Positions 1 through 7,139 are shown, counted from the stretch's first letter. The stretch: 8,550 nt of DNA from Thiobacillus sp. (GCA_024710445.1 JANJUT010000017.1:1-8550), one strand, 5' to 3'. A program made the numbers and translations. The notes: generated from the letters alone by a model not told the origin.

Positions 1-2
1 GT

Positions 3-596
3 TATTTCATTACCGGACTGCTGATCTGGGTGCCGCTGGGGATCACCCTGTGGGTGCTCGATCTGTTGATCGGCACCATGGATCAGACGCTTACGGTCCT
101 GCCGCTCGAATGGCAGCCCAAAGCCTTGCTGGGTGTGCGGATCCCCGGGCTGGGGGTGATCCTGACGCTGCTGGTGATTGTGCTCACCGGCGTGTTCGGC
201 GCCAATTTCTTCGGCCAGAAAATCATCGATTTCTGGGAGCGCCAGCTCACGCGCATTCCGGTGGTGAAATCCATCTACGGCAGTGTCAAGCAGGTCTCCG
301 ACACCCTGCTGTCGGGCAACGGCCATGCGTTTCGCAAGGTGTTGCTGGTGCGCTACCCGCATCCGCAGGCATGGTCGATGGCTTTCCAGACCAATGTGCC
401 GGATGAGGTGGTGCACACACTGTCGGATGAATATGTGGCGGTGTTTATTCCCACCGCGCCGAGTCCGGTCAACGGATTTTATTTTTTTGTGAAAAAGAGC
501 GAGGTCATCGAACTGAATGTGTCGGTTGACCGCGCGCTGAAATACATCGTCTCGATGGGAGTGGCTTCTGGCGAAGCCCGTCCCGGGACCCAATAG
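3..596 (+). CDS. DUF502 family inner-membrane protein (5' end outside window)
   Basis: The reading frame is open from the first bases of the window (YFITGLLIWVPLGITL...), so the true start lies a few codons upstream; a GTG at 30 is in frame but would cut the first membrane helix. About 197 residues are visible, close to the roughly 200 usual for DUF502, so very little is missing. Two hydrophobic segments are seen, at about residues 2-22 and 50-72, the second running into GVFGANFFG. A soluble domain follows, with the typical VKSIYGSVKQVSDTL stretch and a PTAPSPVNGFYFFV motif near residue 150. The family is an uncharacterised membrane protein; no enzymatic role can be read from it. The gene ends 21 bp before aspS on the same strand, an arrangement I recall as common in betaproteobacteria, which suggests co-transcription. 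The family call is from recognised motifs and is fairly secure; the function is unknown. Confidence 0.85.
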   Translation, partial: YFITGLLIWVPLGITLWVLDLLIGTMDQTLTVLPLEWQPKALLGVRIPGLGVILTLLVIVLTGVFGANFFGQKIIDFWERQLTRIPVVKSIYGSVKQVSDTLLSGNGHAFRKVLLVRYPHPQAWSMAFQTNVPDEVVHTLSDEYVAVFIPTAPSPVNGFYFFVKKSEVIELNVSVDRALKYIVSMGVASGEARPGTQ

Positions 597-617
597 GATT
601 CAATCAGGAAAGAACGC

Positions 618-2411
618 ATGCGTACTCATTACTGTGGTGGCGTAACCGCCGCCGATATCGGCAACACCGTGACCCTGTGCGGCTGGGCGCACCGTCGGCG
701 CGACCACGGCGGCGTGATCTTCATCGACCTGCGCGACCGTGAAGGCATGATGCAGGTGGTGATCGATCCCGACACGCCGGAAGCCTTCAAGCTGGCTGAA
801 GAGGTGCGTTCCGAGTTCGTGCTGAAGATCGAGGGTCTGGTGCGGGCGCGTCCGGCCGGCACCGAAAACCCCAACATGCCGACCGGCATGGTCGAAATGC
901 TGACCAAAAAACTGGAAGTGCTGAATCCTTCGCTGACGCCGCCGTTCCAGATCGACGACGACAACATCAACGAGAACATCCGCCTGCAATATCGCTACCT
1001 CGACCTGCGTCGCGAGCCGATGCAGAAGAACATGCGCCTGCGTTATCGCGTCTCCAAGATCATGCGTGATTACCTCGACGCCAACGGCTTCATGGAAGTC
1101 GAGACGCCGATGCTGACGCGTTCCACCCCGGAAGGCGCGCGCGATTACCTGGTGCCGAGCCGGGTGCACGACGGCATGTTCTACGCGCTGCCGCAGTCGC
1201 CCCAGCTGTTCAAGCAGCTGCTGATGGTGGCGGGCTACGACCGCTACTTTCAGCTCACCAAGTGCTTCCGCGACGAAGACCTGCGTGCCGACCGTCAGCC
1301 CGAATTCACCCAGGTCGATCTGGAAACCTCCTTCCTCGGCGAAGAGGACATCATGGGCCTGGTCGAAGGCATGATCCGCGACATGATGAAGAAAGCGCAG
1401 GACGTTGACCTGCCCGCGGCTTTTCCGCGCATGACTTACGCTGAGGCGATCAACCGCTACGGCTCCGACAAGCCTGACATGCGGGTCACGCTCGAAATCG
1501 TCGACGTCGGCGATGCCATGAAAGACGTGGCTTTCAAGGTGTTTTCCGGTCCGGCTAATGATGCAAAAGGCCGCGTCGCCGCCCTGCGCATTCCCGGCGG
1601 CGCATCGCTTTCCCGCAGCGAGATCGACACCTACACTGAATTCGTCAAGATCTACGGTGCCAAGGGCCTGGCCTACATCAAGGTCAACGACGTGACGCAG
1701 CTCAACGAAGCCGGGCTGCAGTCGCCCATCGTCAAGAACCTGTCCGAAGCCTCGCTGGCTGCAGTCATGCAGCGTACCGGCGCGCAGAACGGCGACCTGA
1801 TCTTCTTCGGTGCCGATAAGGCCAAAGTGGTGAACGACGCACTCGGCGCGTTGCGCCTCAAGATCGGCCACGAGAAGAATCACCTTGACGGCCGCGCCTG
1901 GGCGCCGCTGTGGGTGGTCGATTTCCCCATGTTCGAGTTCAACGAGGATGAAAACCGCTGGGATGCGCTGCACCATCCCTTCACCGCACCGAAGGACGGC
2001 CACGAAGACTGGCTCGCCACCGATCCGGGCAAGTGTCTGTCCAAGGCCTACGACATGGTGCTGAACGGCTGGGAAGTCGGCGGCGGCTCGGTGCGTATCC
2101 ACAAGGAAGACGTGCAGGAAAAGGTGTTCGCCGCGCTGAACATCGGCGAGGAGGAACGCCGCGAGAAATTCGGCTTCCTGCTCGACGCGCTGCAGTATGG
2201 CGCGCCGCCGCACGGCGGCCTGGCGTTCGGCCTCGATCGCCTGGTCACGCTGATGGCCGGCGCCGAATCCATCCGCGACGTCATCGCCTTCCCCAAGACC
2301 CAGCGCGCTTCGTGCCTGATGACCAATGCGCCCAACGTGGTCGATGAGAAGCAGTTGCGGGAACTGCATATCAAGCTGCGCAACATCGCGGCTCCGGACA
2401 AGGCGGCATGA
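618..2411 (+). CDS. aspS: Aspartyl-tRNA synthetase, probably non-discriminating (Asp/Asn)
   Basis: Class IIb synthetase of 597 residues, the usual bacterial length, which charges tRNA-Asp with aspartate in the cytoplasm. The N-terminal OB-fold anticodon-binding domain (about 1-110) opens MRTHYCGGV. Motif 1 lies around 157-180 ([17 protein letters not shown]), motif 2 around 217-232 ([16 protein letters not shown]), and motif 3 around 533-548 ([16 protein letters not shown], catalytic Arg541); the bacterial GAD insertion lies between motifs 2 and 3. The start ATG follows an AGGA at 606-609 with good spacing. His30 in RRRDHGGV and Gly81 in ARPAGT match residues known from the Pseudomonas aeruginosa enzyme as marks of a non-discriminating AspRS; E. 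coli has Leu and Lys there. By inference this enzyme also makes Asp-tRNA-Asn for GatCAB amidation. The stop overlaps the next gene by 4 bp (ATGA). The identity is certain; the relaxed specificity is inference. Confidence 0.98.
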   Translation: MRTHYCGGVTAADIGNTVTLCGWAHRRRDHGGVIFIDLRDREGMMQVVIDPDTPEAFKLAEEVRSEFVLKIEGLVRARPAGTENPNMPTGMVEMLTKKLEVLNPSLTPPFQIDDDNINENIRLQYRYLDLRREPMQKNMRLRYRVSKIMRDYLDANGFMEVETPMLTRSTPEGARDYLVPSRVHDGMFYALPQSPQLFKQLLMVAGYDRYFQLTKCFRDEDLRADRQPEFTQVDLETSFLGEEDIMGLVEGMIRDMMKKAQDVDLPAAFPRMTYAEAINRYGSDKPDMRVTLEIVDVGDAMKDVAFKVFSGPANDAKGRVAALRIPGGASLSRSEIDTYTEFVKIYGAKGLAYIKVNDVTQLNEAGLQSPIVKNLSEASLAAVMQRTGAQNGDLIFFGADKAKVVNDALGALRLKIGHEKNHLDGRAWAPLWVVDFPMFEFNEDENRWDALHHPFTAPKDGHEDWLATDPGKCLSKAYDMVLNGWEVGGGSVRIHKEDVQEKVFAALNIGEEERREKFGFLLDALQYGAPPHGGLAFGLDRLVTLMAGAESIRDVIAFPKTQRASCLMTNAPNVVDEKQLRELHIKLRNIAAPDKAA

Positions 2412-2713
2412 ACTTCGCCGAGACCCTGAAAACCCTGCCCGAGTTTTCGGGCGAGAAACTGGTGCTGACCGACGTCACCGGTGCCGAAGTGGCCTCGATT
2501 GCCAATGCGCCCGGCACCGCCGGCTCATTTCGCGTATATGCCTATCTCGCCAGGCAATACGGCACGATCAATGTCGAGGCGGCCGCCGAAGGCCTGGCGA
2601 TTTTTGCCGAGCACACCGAAGACGCCACGCTCCACCCCGGCAAGCATCCCAACATCGACCGCCTGATCAGCATCATGACGACGGGCGCGCCGCTGGGTGT
2701 CTGCATCATTTGA
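2408..2713 (+). CDS. Small conserved protein, DUF2322-like
   Basis: A 101-residue soluble protein that starts inside the aspS stop (ATGA, 4-bp overlap) and ends inside the likely TTG start of nudB (TTGA). That position makes translational coupling to both neighbours likely. It begins [11 protein letters not shown] and carries a distinctive central stretch, [20 protein letters not shown], followed by NIDRLISI. From memory this matches the uncharacterised DUF2322 family, about 100 residues long and seen mainly in beta- and gammaproteobacteria. No signal peptide, membrane segment, cysteine pair or known catalytic motif is visible; the conserved His/Glu/Asp cluster (residues about 68-83) is the most likely functional patch. 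The role is unknown. The position between aspS and a folate-pathway Nudix enzyme gives no firm functional clue. That it is a real gene is well supported; the family name is less certain. Confidence 0.78.
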   Translation: MNFAETLKTLPEFSGEKLVLTDVTGAEVASIANAPGTAGSFRVYAYLARQYGTINVEAAAEGLAIFAEHTEDATLHPGKHPNIDRLISIMTTGAPLGVCII

Positions 2714-3150
2714 TCGCGTACAAGATCCCTGTTTCCGTCCTGGTCGTGATCTACACGGCTGACGGCCAGGTGTTGTTGATGGAGCGGGCCGATGCACCCG
2801 GCTTGTGGCAGTCAGTCACCGGCTCGCAGGATGCAGGTGAAACCCTGGAACAGACCGCCATCCGCGAAGTGTTCGAGGAAACCGGACTTGATGCCACCCG
2901 CTTCGAGCTGACGCCATGGGATATCGAAAACCGTTATGAAATTTATGAACGCTGGCGCCATCGCTATGCGCCGGGCGTGACGCACAACACCGAGCATGTG
3001 TTCGGCCTGCGCCTGCCCATGGCGGCGCCTGTCGTTCTGGCGCCACGCGAACACCTGCAATACGCGTGGCTGCCCTGGGAGCAGGCTGTGGAACGCTGTT
3101 TTTCACCCAGCAATGCAGCGGCCATTCGCATGCTGGCTGCGCGCTTATAA
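2710..3150 (+). CDS. nudB: Dihydroneopterin triphosphate diphosphatase (Nudix hydrolase NudB)
   Basis: A Nudix-fold enzyme of about 146 residues. NudB removes pyrophosphate from 7,8-dihydroneopterin triphosphate, the second step toward tetrahydrofolate after GTP cyclohydrolase I. The complete Nudix box sits at residues 38-60: Gly38, Glu44, then REVFEETGL, matching Gx5Ex7REUxEExGU exactly. The N-terminal KIPVSVLVVIYT strand and the LLMERADAPGLWQSVTGS stretch are characteristic of NudB. No ATG lies in a sensible place. The TTG at 2710 overlaps the upstream stop (TTGA) and gives [12 protein letters not shown], which fits the NudB N-terminus and the E. coli length of 150; an upstream start would add residues unrelated to the family. 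The gene ends 7 bp before ybhP. The same frame stays open far upstream through aspS, but that extension is not coding. Confidence 0.93.
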   Translation: MIAYKIPVSVLVVIYTADGQVLLMERADAPGLWQSVTGSQDAGETLEQTAIREVFEETGLDATRFELTPWDIENRYEIYERWRHRYAPGVTHNTEHVFGLRLPMAAPVVLAPREHLQYAWLPWEQAVERCFSPSNAAAIRMLAARL

Positions 3151-3157
3151 TGATCCG

Positions 3158-3910
3158 ATGACTTCTCCGCTGCATATCGCCAGCTACAACATCCACAAAG
3201 GCTTGTCGCAATTCAACCGGCGGCTGACCGTGCACGAATTGCGTGACCGCCTCGGCACGCTGGGCACCGATATCGTTTTCCTGCAGGAGGTGCAAGGCAG
3301 CCATGGCCAGCGGGCCAGCCGCTTCCAGCACTGGCCGGGCCGGCCCCAGCATGAGTTTCTGGCGGGGCATGTCTACACCGACTTCGCCTACGGCAAGAAC
3401 TGCATCTACGACACCGGCCATCACGGCAATGCCATCCTGTCGCGCTACAAGATTCTGTCGTGGGAAAACGAGGATATTTCCGCCCACGCCTTCGAGAGCC
3501 GTGGCATGTTGCACTGTGAAATCGAAGTGCCGGGTGTGCCTATTCCGGTGCACTGCATCAATGTCCACCTCGGGCTCACCGAACGCGGCCGCAAGCGCCA
3601 GCTGGCAATGATCGCGGCACGTGTGCGCGCCATGGTGCCGGACAATGCCCCGCTGATCCTGGCGGGCGATTTCAATGACTGGCTGGTGCGTGCCGGTCAC
3701 TACTTCGAGGACGAGCTCGGCTTGTCCGAAGTATTCGAAACCCATCACGGCAAGGCGGCGCGCAGCTATCCTTCCATTCTGCCGATGTTCCAGCTCGACC
3801 GCATCTATGTGCGGCGCTTCAACATCCATGCCGCGCAGGTACACACCGGCAATGCCTGGCACCGGATTTCCGACCACGCTGCACTGACAGCCAAACTCAG
3901 CCTGGCCTGA
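3158..3910 (+). CDS. ybhP: Endonuclease/exonuclease/phosphatase-fold protein, YbhP-like
   Basis: A 250-residue protein of the EEP (DNase I-like/sphingomyelinase-like) metal-dependent phosphodiesterase superfamily. Visible catalytic elements, in order, are Asn11 in SYNIHKG, Glu44 in FLQEVQG (metal ligand), a His in INVHLGL, Asp171 and Asn173 in GDFNDW, and the terminal Asp239-His240 pair in ISDHAAL. The core active site is therefore complete. No signal peptide is evident. The length and the pairing with clsB downstream match E. coli YbhP, whose gene neighbours ybhO (clsB). The substrate is not established; the linkage suggests a role near phospholipid headgroups or phosphodiesters, but that is inference. 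The ATG at 3158 is chosen because homology starts at once (MTSPLHIASYNIH), and an upstream ATG at 2996 would read out of frame through nudB. The start is 7 bp after the nudB stop. Confidence 0.9.
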   Translation: MTSPLHIASYNIHKGLSQFNRRLTVHELRDRLGTLGTDIVFLQEVQGSHGQRASRFQHWPGRPQHEFLAGHVYTDFAYGKNCIYDTGHHGNAILSRYKILSWENEDISAHAFESRGMLHCEIEVPGVPIPVHCINVHLGLTERGRKRQLAMIAARVRAMVPDNAPLILAGDFNDWLVRAGHYFEDELGLSEVFETHHGKAARSYPSILPMFQLDRIYVRRFNIHAAQVHTGNAWHRISDHAALTAKLSLA

Positions 3911-3961
3911 TGGCTGTCCGCACTCACTGACACCGGCCCGCGCCTTGATAGGCTCATCCCT

Positions 3962-5146
3962 ATGAAAGACCGGCTGCGCCAATCACGCTTTCGCAGTAGC
4001 GGCCCGGTTGCAGGCAATCAAGTGCGCCTGCTGCAGAGCGGGGCGGCGTTCTTTCCTGCGCTCATCGGCGCAATCGACGCCGCGCAGGCCGAAATCCATC
4101 TCGAAACCTATATTTTCAACGCCGACCCCAGCGCCGAGGCGGTGCGGGATGCGCTGATCCGTGCCGCGCAGCGCGGCATTCGCGTGCGTTTGATGATCGA
4201 CGGCGTCGGTTCGCGCGAGCTACCGCCCAGCTGGTTGAAATTGCTGGAAGCCGCTGGCGTCAGCGTGCTGGTGTATCGCCCGCTGGTGTCCGGCTGGCGT
4301 GCCAACCCGCGCAGCCTGCGGCGGCTGCATCGCAAGCTGGTGGTGATCGACGCGCGCATCGCCTTTGTCGGCGGCATGAACCTCATCGATGACTACGTGC
4401 CCACCCGTTTCGATGCGCCGCGGCTGGATTTCAGTGTTGAAGTTCAAGGCCCCCTGCTGGCCCGCATTCATCGCAGCGTGCGTCGGCTGTGGCGGCTGGT
4501 GGCCTTGTCGCAGTTGCAGACAGGCGAGGGCAAAACCAGGCTTGAACCTGTCTGGCCGACCGATGGCCATGTGCGTGCGGCCTTTATCGTGCGTGACAAC
4601 TTCGCGCATCGCCGCGACATCGAACGTGCGTACCTGGCTGCACTGGCATTGGCACGTGAAGACATCCTGATCGCCAGCGCCTATTTCCTGCCCGGTTACC
4701 GCTTCCGGCGTTTGCTGAAAAAGGCCGCGGCCCGTGGCGTGCGCGTGCAATTGCTGGTGCAGGGCCATACCGACCACCCTTTCTTTCAGGCCGCCGCGCG
4801 CGCCCTGTATCGTGACCTGCTCACCGCCGGCGTGGCCATATATGAATATGGGGTGAGTGAGCTGCACGCCAAGGTCGCCGTGGTCGATTGCCGCTGGGCC
4901 ACCGTCGGCTCAAGCAATATCGACCCCTTCAGCCTGCTCATGGCGCGCGAGGCGAATGTGGTGGTAGAGGATGCAATGTTTTCGCGTGATCTGCAGCAGC
5001 GGTTGCAACAGGCCATCGATCGATCAAACGCGTTAAACCCGGCCGACTGGCAGCGCCGCGGCTGGGTGCGCCGCACCCTGTCGTGGCTGGCCTATGGCGG
5101 CGTACGCCTGCTGGTGGGGTTGGTGGGCGGCGGGCGCTGGGTGTGA
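3962..5146 (+). CDS. clsB: Cardiolipin synthase B, phospholipase D family
   Basis: A 394-residue phospholipase D superfamily protein with two HKD motifs: His123-Lys125-Asp130 (LHRKLVVID) followed by FVGGMNLIDDY, and His302-Lys304-Asp309 (LHAKVAVVD) followed by VGSSNIDPFS. Each half supplies one motif to a single active site, which transfers a phosphatidyl group between phospholipids to form cardiolipin. It lacks the two N-terminal transmembrane helices of ClsA and matches ClsB in length and layout; a hydrophobic C-terminal stretch (about 373-391, LSWLAYGGVRLLVGLVGG) may anchor it to the inner membrane. It lies 51 bp after ybhP. I see no strong Shine-Dalgarno before the ATG (a TTGATAGG is the nearest), so translation may be weak or aided by upstream ribosomes. 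E. coli has the same gene pair. PLD enzymes of this group may also make phosphatidylglycerol or related lipids. Confidence 0.93.
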   Translation: MKDRLRQSRFRSSGPVAGNQVRLLQSGAAFFPALIGAIDAAQAEIHLETYIFNADPSAEAVRDALIRAAQRGIRVRLMIDGVGSRELPPSWLKLLEAAGVSVLVYRPLVSGWRANPRSLRRLHRKLVVIDARIAFVGGMNLIDDYVPTRFDAPRLDFSVEVQGPLLARIHRSVRRLWRLVALSQLQTGEGKTRLEPVWPTDGHVRAAFIVRDNFAHRRDIERAYLAALALAREDILIASAYFLPGYRFRRLLKKAAARGVRVQLLVQGHTDHPFFQAAARALYRDLLTAGVAIYEYGVSELHAKVAVVDCRWATVGSSNIDPFSLLMAREANVVVEDAMFSRDLQQRLQQAIDRSNALNPADWQRRGWVRRTLSWLAYGGVRLLVGLVGGGRWV

Positions 5147-5160
5147 TATGCCTGCTGCTA

Positions 5161-5170
5161 ATGTATACAT
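5161..5170. promoter_or_regulatory. Putative antitoxin operator (ATGTATACAT palindrome)
   Basis: A perfect 10-bp palindrome, ATGTATACAT, sits 20 bp before the ribbon-helix-helix antitoxin start in the short gap after clsB. It contains TATACA, a possible -10 element, so protein bound there would block transcription. Antitoxins of this fold commonly repress their own operons through short palindromes of this kind. The palindrome is seen directly; the operator role is inference. Confidence 0.55.
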
Positions 5171-5190
5171 CGTCACACAGGAGCGATGAC

Positions 5191-5427
5191 ATGGCCACGG
5201 CAATCCTTACGTTACGCGTGCCTGAAGAAACCAAGGCAAAGCTCGACAAGCTGGCGCAAGCCACCCATCGATCCAGATCGTATCTGGCAGAAGAAGCCAT
5301 CGCACGATACCTTGACCTGGAGGCCTGGCAGGCAGGCGAAATCGAACGGGCAATTCAGGAAGCCGACCAGGGTGATTTTGCGAGCCCATCGGACATGACG
5401 GCCCTGCTGAAAAAACATGCAGGTTAA
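5191..5427 (+). CDS. Ribbon-helix-helix antitoxin (ParD/CopG type)
   Basis: A 78-residue protein with a classic ribbon-helix-helix N-terminus: a short strand (ILTLRVPEE, about 5-13), helix 1 (TKAKLDKLAQAT) and helix 2 (RSRSYLAEEAIARYLD, about 27-42). An acidic C-terminal tail (EIERAIQEADQGDF...) would wrap the toxin. The start is fixed by a good AGGAG at 5179-5183, 7 nt before ATG 5191; an ATG at 5186 is in another frame. Type II antitoxins of this kind neutralise a ParE toxin and repress the operon with it. The partner gene starts inside this one (11-nt overlap, 5417-5427), the usual layout, but is broken. The antitoxin itself shows no lesion, so it may now act as an orphan antitoxin or regulator. 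Confidence 0.88.
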   Translation: MATAILTLRVPEETKAKLDKLAQATHRSRSYLAEEAIARYLDLEAWQAGEIERAIQEADQGDFASPSDMTALLKKHAG

Positions 5428-5709
5428 ATGGCTGCGGCGCGCCCTGCTCAGTCTTGAGCAAGAGGCGGCTTACATTGCACGGGACAACCTGGGGCCATAG
5501 CTGCACTTGTGGTGGAAGTGGACGAATCCCCCCGCTTGTTAATGCAGCACCCCGACATGGGACGACCGGGGCGCCTGCCGGGTACGCGTGAATTTGTATT
5601 GCCCCATTTTCCCTACATCATTCCTTATCGCGCCAAACAGCGGCGGGTTGAGATTCTGCGTGTATTTCACGCTTCGTGAAAATGGCCGCCTGGATTCGAA
5701 GCCCCATAA
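5417..5709 (+). pseudogene. Degraded RelE/ParE-family toxin (frameshift and nonsense)
   Basis: The ATG at 5417 opens a frame reading MQVKWLRRALLSLEQEA, then AYIARDNLGP, then TAG at 5498-5500. Shifting by one base recovers the rest of a ParE-type toxin: GAIAALVVEV, then LLMQHPDMGRPGRLPGTREF, VLPHFPYIIPYRAKQRR and VEILRVFHAS. The family usually has DNP at the break, so the simplest reading is loss of one C in AACC(C)TGGGG near 5488-5490. A second lesion follows: after FHAS comes TGA (5677-5679) where the family often has Arg, and the frame continues KWPPGFEAP to TAA at 5707-5709, consistent with CGA changing to TGA. ParE proteins poison DNA gyrase; RelE proteins cleave mRNA. Neither activity is expected from the 27-residue product. 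A sequencing error could explain the frameshift but not the nonsense codon as well. Confidence 0.85.
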
Positions 5710-5810
5710 CAACGTTCCTGTCTTTAGCCTGTTCACTGCCAACGCCTGTTGCTTGAGTGCAACAAAACAACACTTTTCATCCCGTTTAATGGAAAAAACA
5801 ACAACTCTGC

Positions 5811-5838
5811 TTGTCGGCGGGGGCTGAGTCTGGATAAT
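5811..5838 (+). promoter_or_regulatory. Putative sigma-70 promoter for the porin gene
   Basis: TTGTCG (5811-5816) and GATAAT (5833-5838) are separated by 16 bp, matching the -35 consensus at 4 of 6 and the -10 consensus at 5 of 6. Transcription would begin near 5845, leaving a leader of about 98 nt before the porin. The pairing was found by eye; the surrounding 5710-5942 gap holds no other gene that I can support. Confidence 0.45.
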
Positions 5839-5873
5839 CGGTTCCGTCCCCAACGCATTTATACGTGCAGGAC

Positions 5874-5887
5874 AGCTCTGCAGAGCT
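5874..5887. repeat. 14-bp perfect palindrome in porin leader
   Basis: AGCTCTGCAGAGCT reads identically on both strands and lies 55 bp before the porin ATG, downstream of the proposed promoter. It could be a binding site for a dimeric regulator, or part of an RNA structure in the 5' leader. There is no loop, so a simple hairpin would lose its central pairs. The role is unknown. Confidence 0.5.
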
Positions 5888-5942
5888 TCAAACAGAAACT
5901 GGTTGTATGGCTGGTTTAATTAATTTTCTTTAGGAGAAAGTA

Positions 5943-7028
5943 ATGAAAAAAACTCTGATCGCACTGGCAGTTGCCGGCGTTGTCGCCGCTCCCGCTGCTT
6001 TTGCTGCTACTTCCAACGTCGACATCTACGGCGTCATGTCCTACTCGGTTGACCGTGCCAACACCGACGACAGCACCATTGACGACACCGACTTGGTGAC
6101 CGGCCGTGACAACGTGTCGCGCATCGGCTTCAAGGGTTCCGAAGATCTGGGTGGCGGCCTGTCCGCTATCTGGCAGATCGAGTCGCAGCTGAACACCGGT
6201 GCTGGCGCACTCGCTAACCGCAACACCTTCGTCGGCCTGAAGTCCGCTTCCATGGGCACCCTGATCCTCGGTCAGCACGATACCCCGTACAAGCTGGCCA
6301 CCGGCAAGCTGGATCCGTTTGCTGACACCGCAGCTGACTACAACGCCATCATCGGCCGTTCGTCCACCCTTGCTGCTAGCGCCCTGTTCGACGTGCGCGC
6401 CAACCAGACCGTGGCTTACATCACCCCCACGTTCTCCGGCTTCCACGCCGCTGTCGCCTATGTGCAGATCAAGAACATCGAAGCCGCTGCTGCGGATGAT
6501 GATGTGAGCGCTTTGTCCATGATGGGTATGTACGAAAACGGTCCGCTGTTCGCTTCTGCTGCTTACGAAAAGCACAGCAACGTGCTGGGCGCTTCCACTG
6601 CTGATACCCTGAGCTCCTGGAAACTGGGCGCAGGCTTCAGCTTCGGCAACGCCAAGATCGGTGCCGTGTACGAGAACTCGAACGGTGGCGATACCAACGG
6701 CGCAACTGTTGGTGGCGAGCCGAACGACCGCACTGCCTACTACCTGTCTGGTCAGTACAACATGGGCGCTATCGCTCTGAAGGCTGCCTACGGCCGTGCC
6801 GGCGACAGCAAAACCCTCGGCGCTGGTGACGACGACGGCGCCAAGTTCTACGCCCTGGGCGCAGACTACAGCCTGTCCAAGCGCACCACCGTGTATGGCG
6901 TGTACACCAAGCTGAAAAACGACGGCACCACTGTTGCTGGCGGTGGTTATGATCTGACCCCCTATGCATCCGCTGCATTGGGTAACGATCCTTCCGTCTT
7001 CTCGCTGGGCGTGAAGCACACCTTCTAA
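5943..7028 (+). CDS. General outer-membrane porin (betaproteobacterial porin_4 type)
   Basis: A 361-residue protein with a clear signal peptide: MKK, a hydrophobic core, and an AFA|A cleavage site after residue 21. The mature protein opens with SNVDIYGVMSYSVDR, the first strand typical of Gram-negative trimeric porins, and a GFKGSEDLGGGLSAIWQIE stretch follows. The C-terminus (VFSLGVKHTF) ends in Phe, the recognition signal for the BAM assembly machinery. It should form a 16-stranded beta-barrel that lets small hydrophilic solutes cross the outer membrane. The start has a strong AGGAG (5932-5936) 6 nt before the ATG, and the codon choice is restricted (AAC, GGC, CTG, CGT), both signs of high expression. 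It is a single-gene unit, with the promoter candidate upstream and hairpins directly after the stop. Substrate preference cannot be read from the sequence. Confidence 0.95.
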   Translation: MKKTLIALAVAGVVAAPAAFAATSNVDIYGVMSYSVDRANTDDSTIDDTDLVTGRDNVSRIGFKGSEDLGGGLSAIWQIESQLNTGAGALANRNTFVGLKSASMGTLILGQHDTPYKLATGKLDPFADTAADYNAIIGRSSTLAASALFDVRANQTVAYITPTFSGFHAAVAYVQIKNIEAAAADDDVSALSMMGMYENGPLFASAAYEKHSNVLGASTADTLSSWKLGAGFSFGNAKIGAVYENSNGGDTNGATVGGEPNDRTAYYLSGQYNMGAIALKAAYGRAGDSKTLGAGDDDGAKFYALGADYSLSKRTTVYGVYTKLKNDGTTVAGGGYDLTPYASAALGNDPSVFSLGVKHTF

Positions 7029-7035
7029 TTCAACG

Positions 7036-7049
7036 CCGGGCTCGCCCGG
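7036..7049 (+). repeat. GC-rich hairpin just after the porin stop
   Basis: CCGGGC (7036-7041) and GCCCGG (7044-7049) form a 6-bp GC stem with a 2-nt spacer. It has no T run, so it is not itself a terminator. It may protect the porin mRNA 3' end or add to the stronger hairpin 22 bp further on. Confidence 0.5.
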
Positions 7050-7065
7050 TTTGAACGATGAAGTT

Positions 7066-7094
7066 AAAAAGGGCTCCTTCGGGAGCCCTTTTTT
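7066..7094. terminator. Rho-independent terminator, bidirectional
   Basis: GGGCTCC (7071-7077), a TTCG loop and GGAGCCC (7082-7088) form a perfect 7-bp GC-rich stem with a stable UUCG-type tetraloop, preceded by AAAAA (7066-7070) and followed by TTTTTT (7089-7094). It ends the porin transcript. With A and T runs on both sides it would also stop transcription arriving on the minus strand from the OsmC remnant. Confidence 0.93.
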
Positions 7095-7139
7095 ATGGTG
7101 CTGCTTGCTGTGCCATTTACTTGCACAGCAACGCGAGGA

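Noticed and set aside
600..2369. A 589-codon open frame on the minus strand opposite aspS
   Set aside because: It mirrors the codon structure of aspS, has no recognisable domain and an unusual His/Val-rich composition. It is a shadow frame of a GC-rich gene.
2326..2709. 5' extension of the nudB frame back into aspS
   Set aside because: The extension is Arg-rich, unrelated to Nudix proteins, and lies over aspS and the DUF2322-like gene.
2816..3982. A 388-codon open frame on the minus strand opposite nudB and ybhP
   Set aside because: It spans two well-supported genes on the other strand and resembles no family.
5539..5853. Open frames on both strands across the toxin remnant and porin upstream region
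   Set aside because: Their products resemble no family; the region is explained by the ParE remnant and the porin promoter region.
5916..7019. A 367-codon open frame on the minus strand opposite the porin
   Set aside because: It arises from the restricted codon use of the highly expressed porin; it has no domain and ends within the porin ribosome-binding region.
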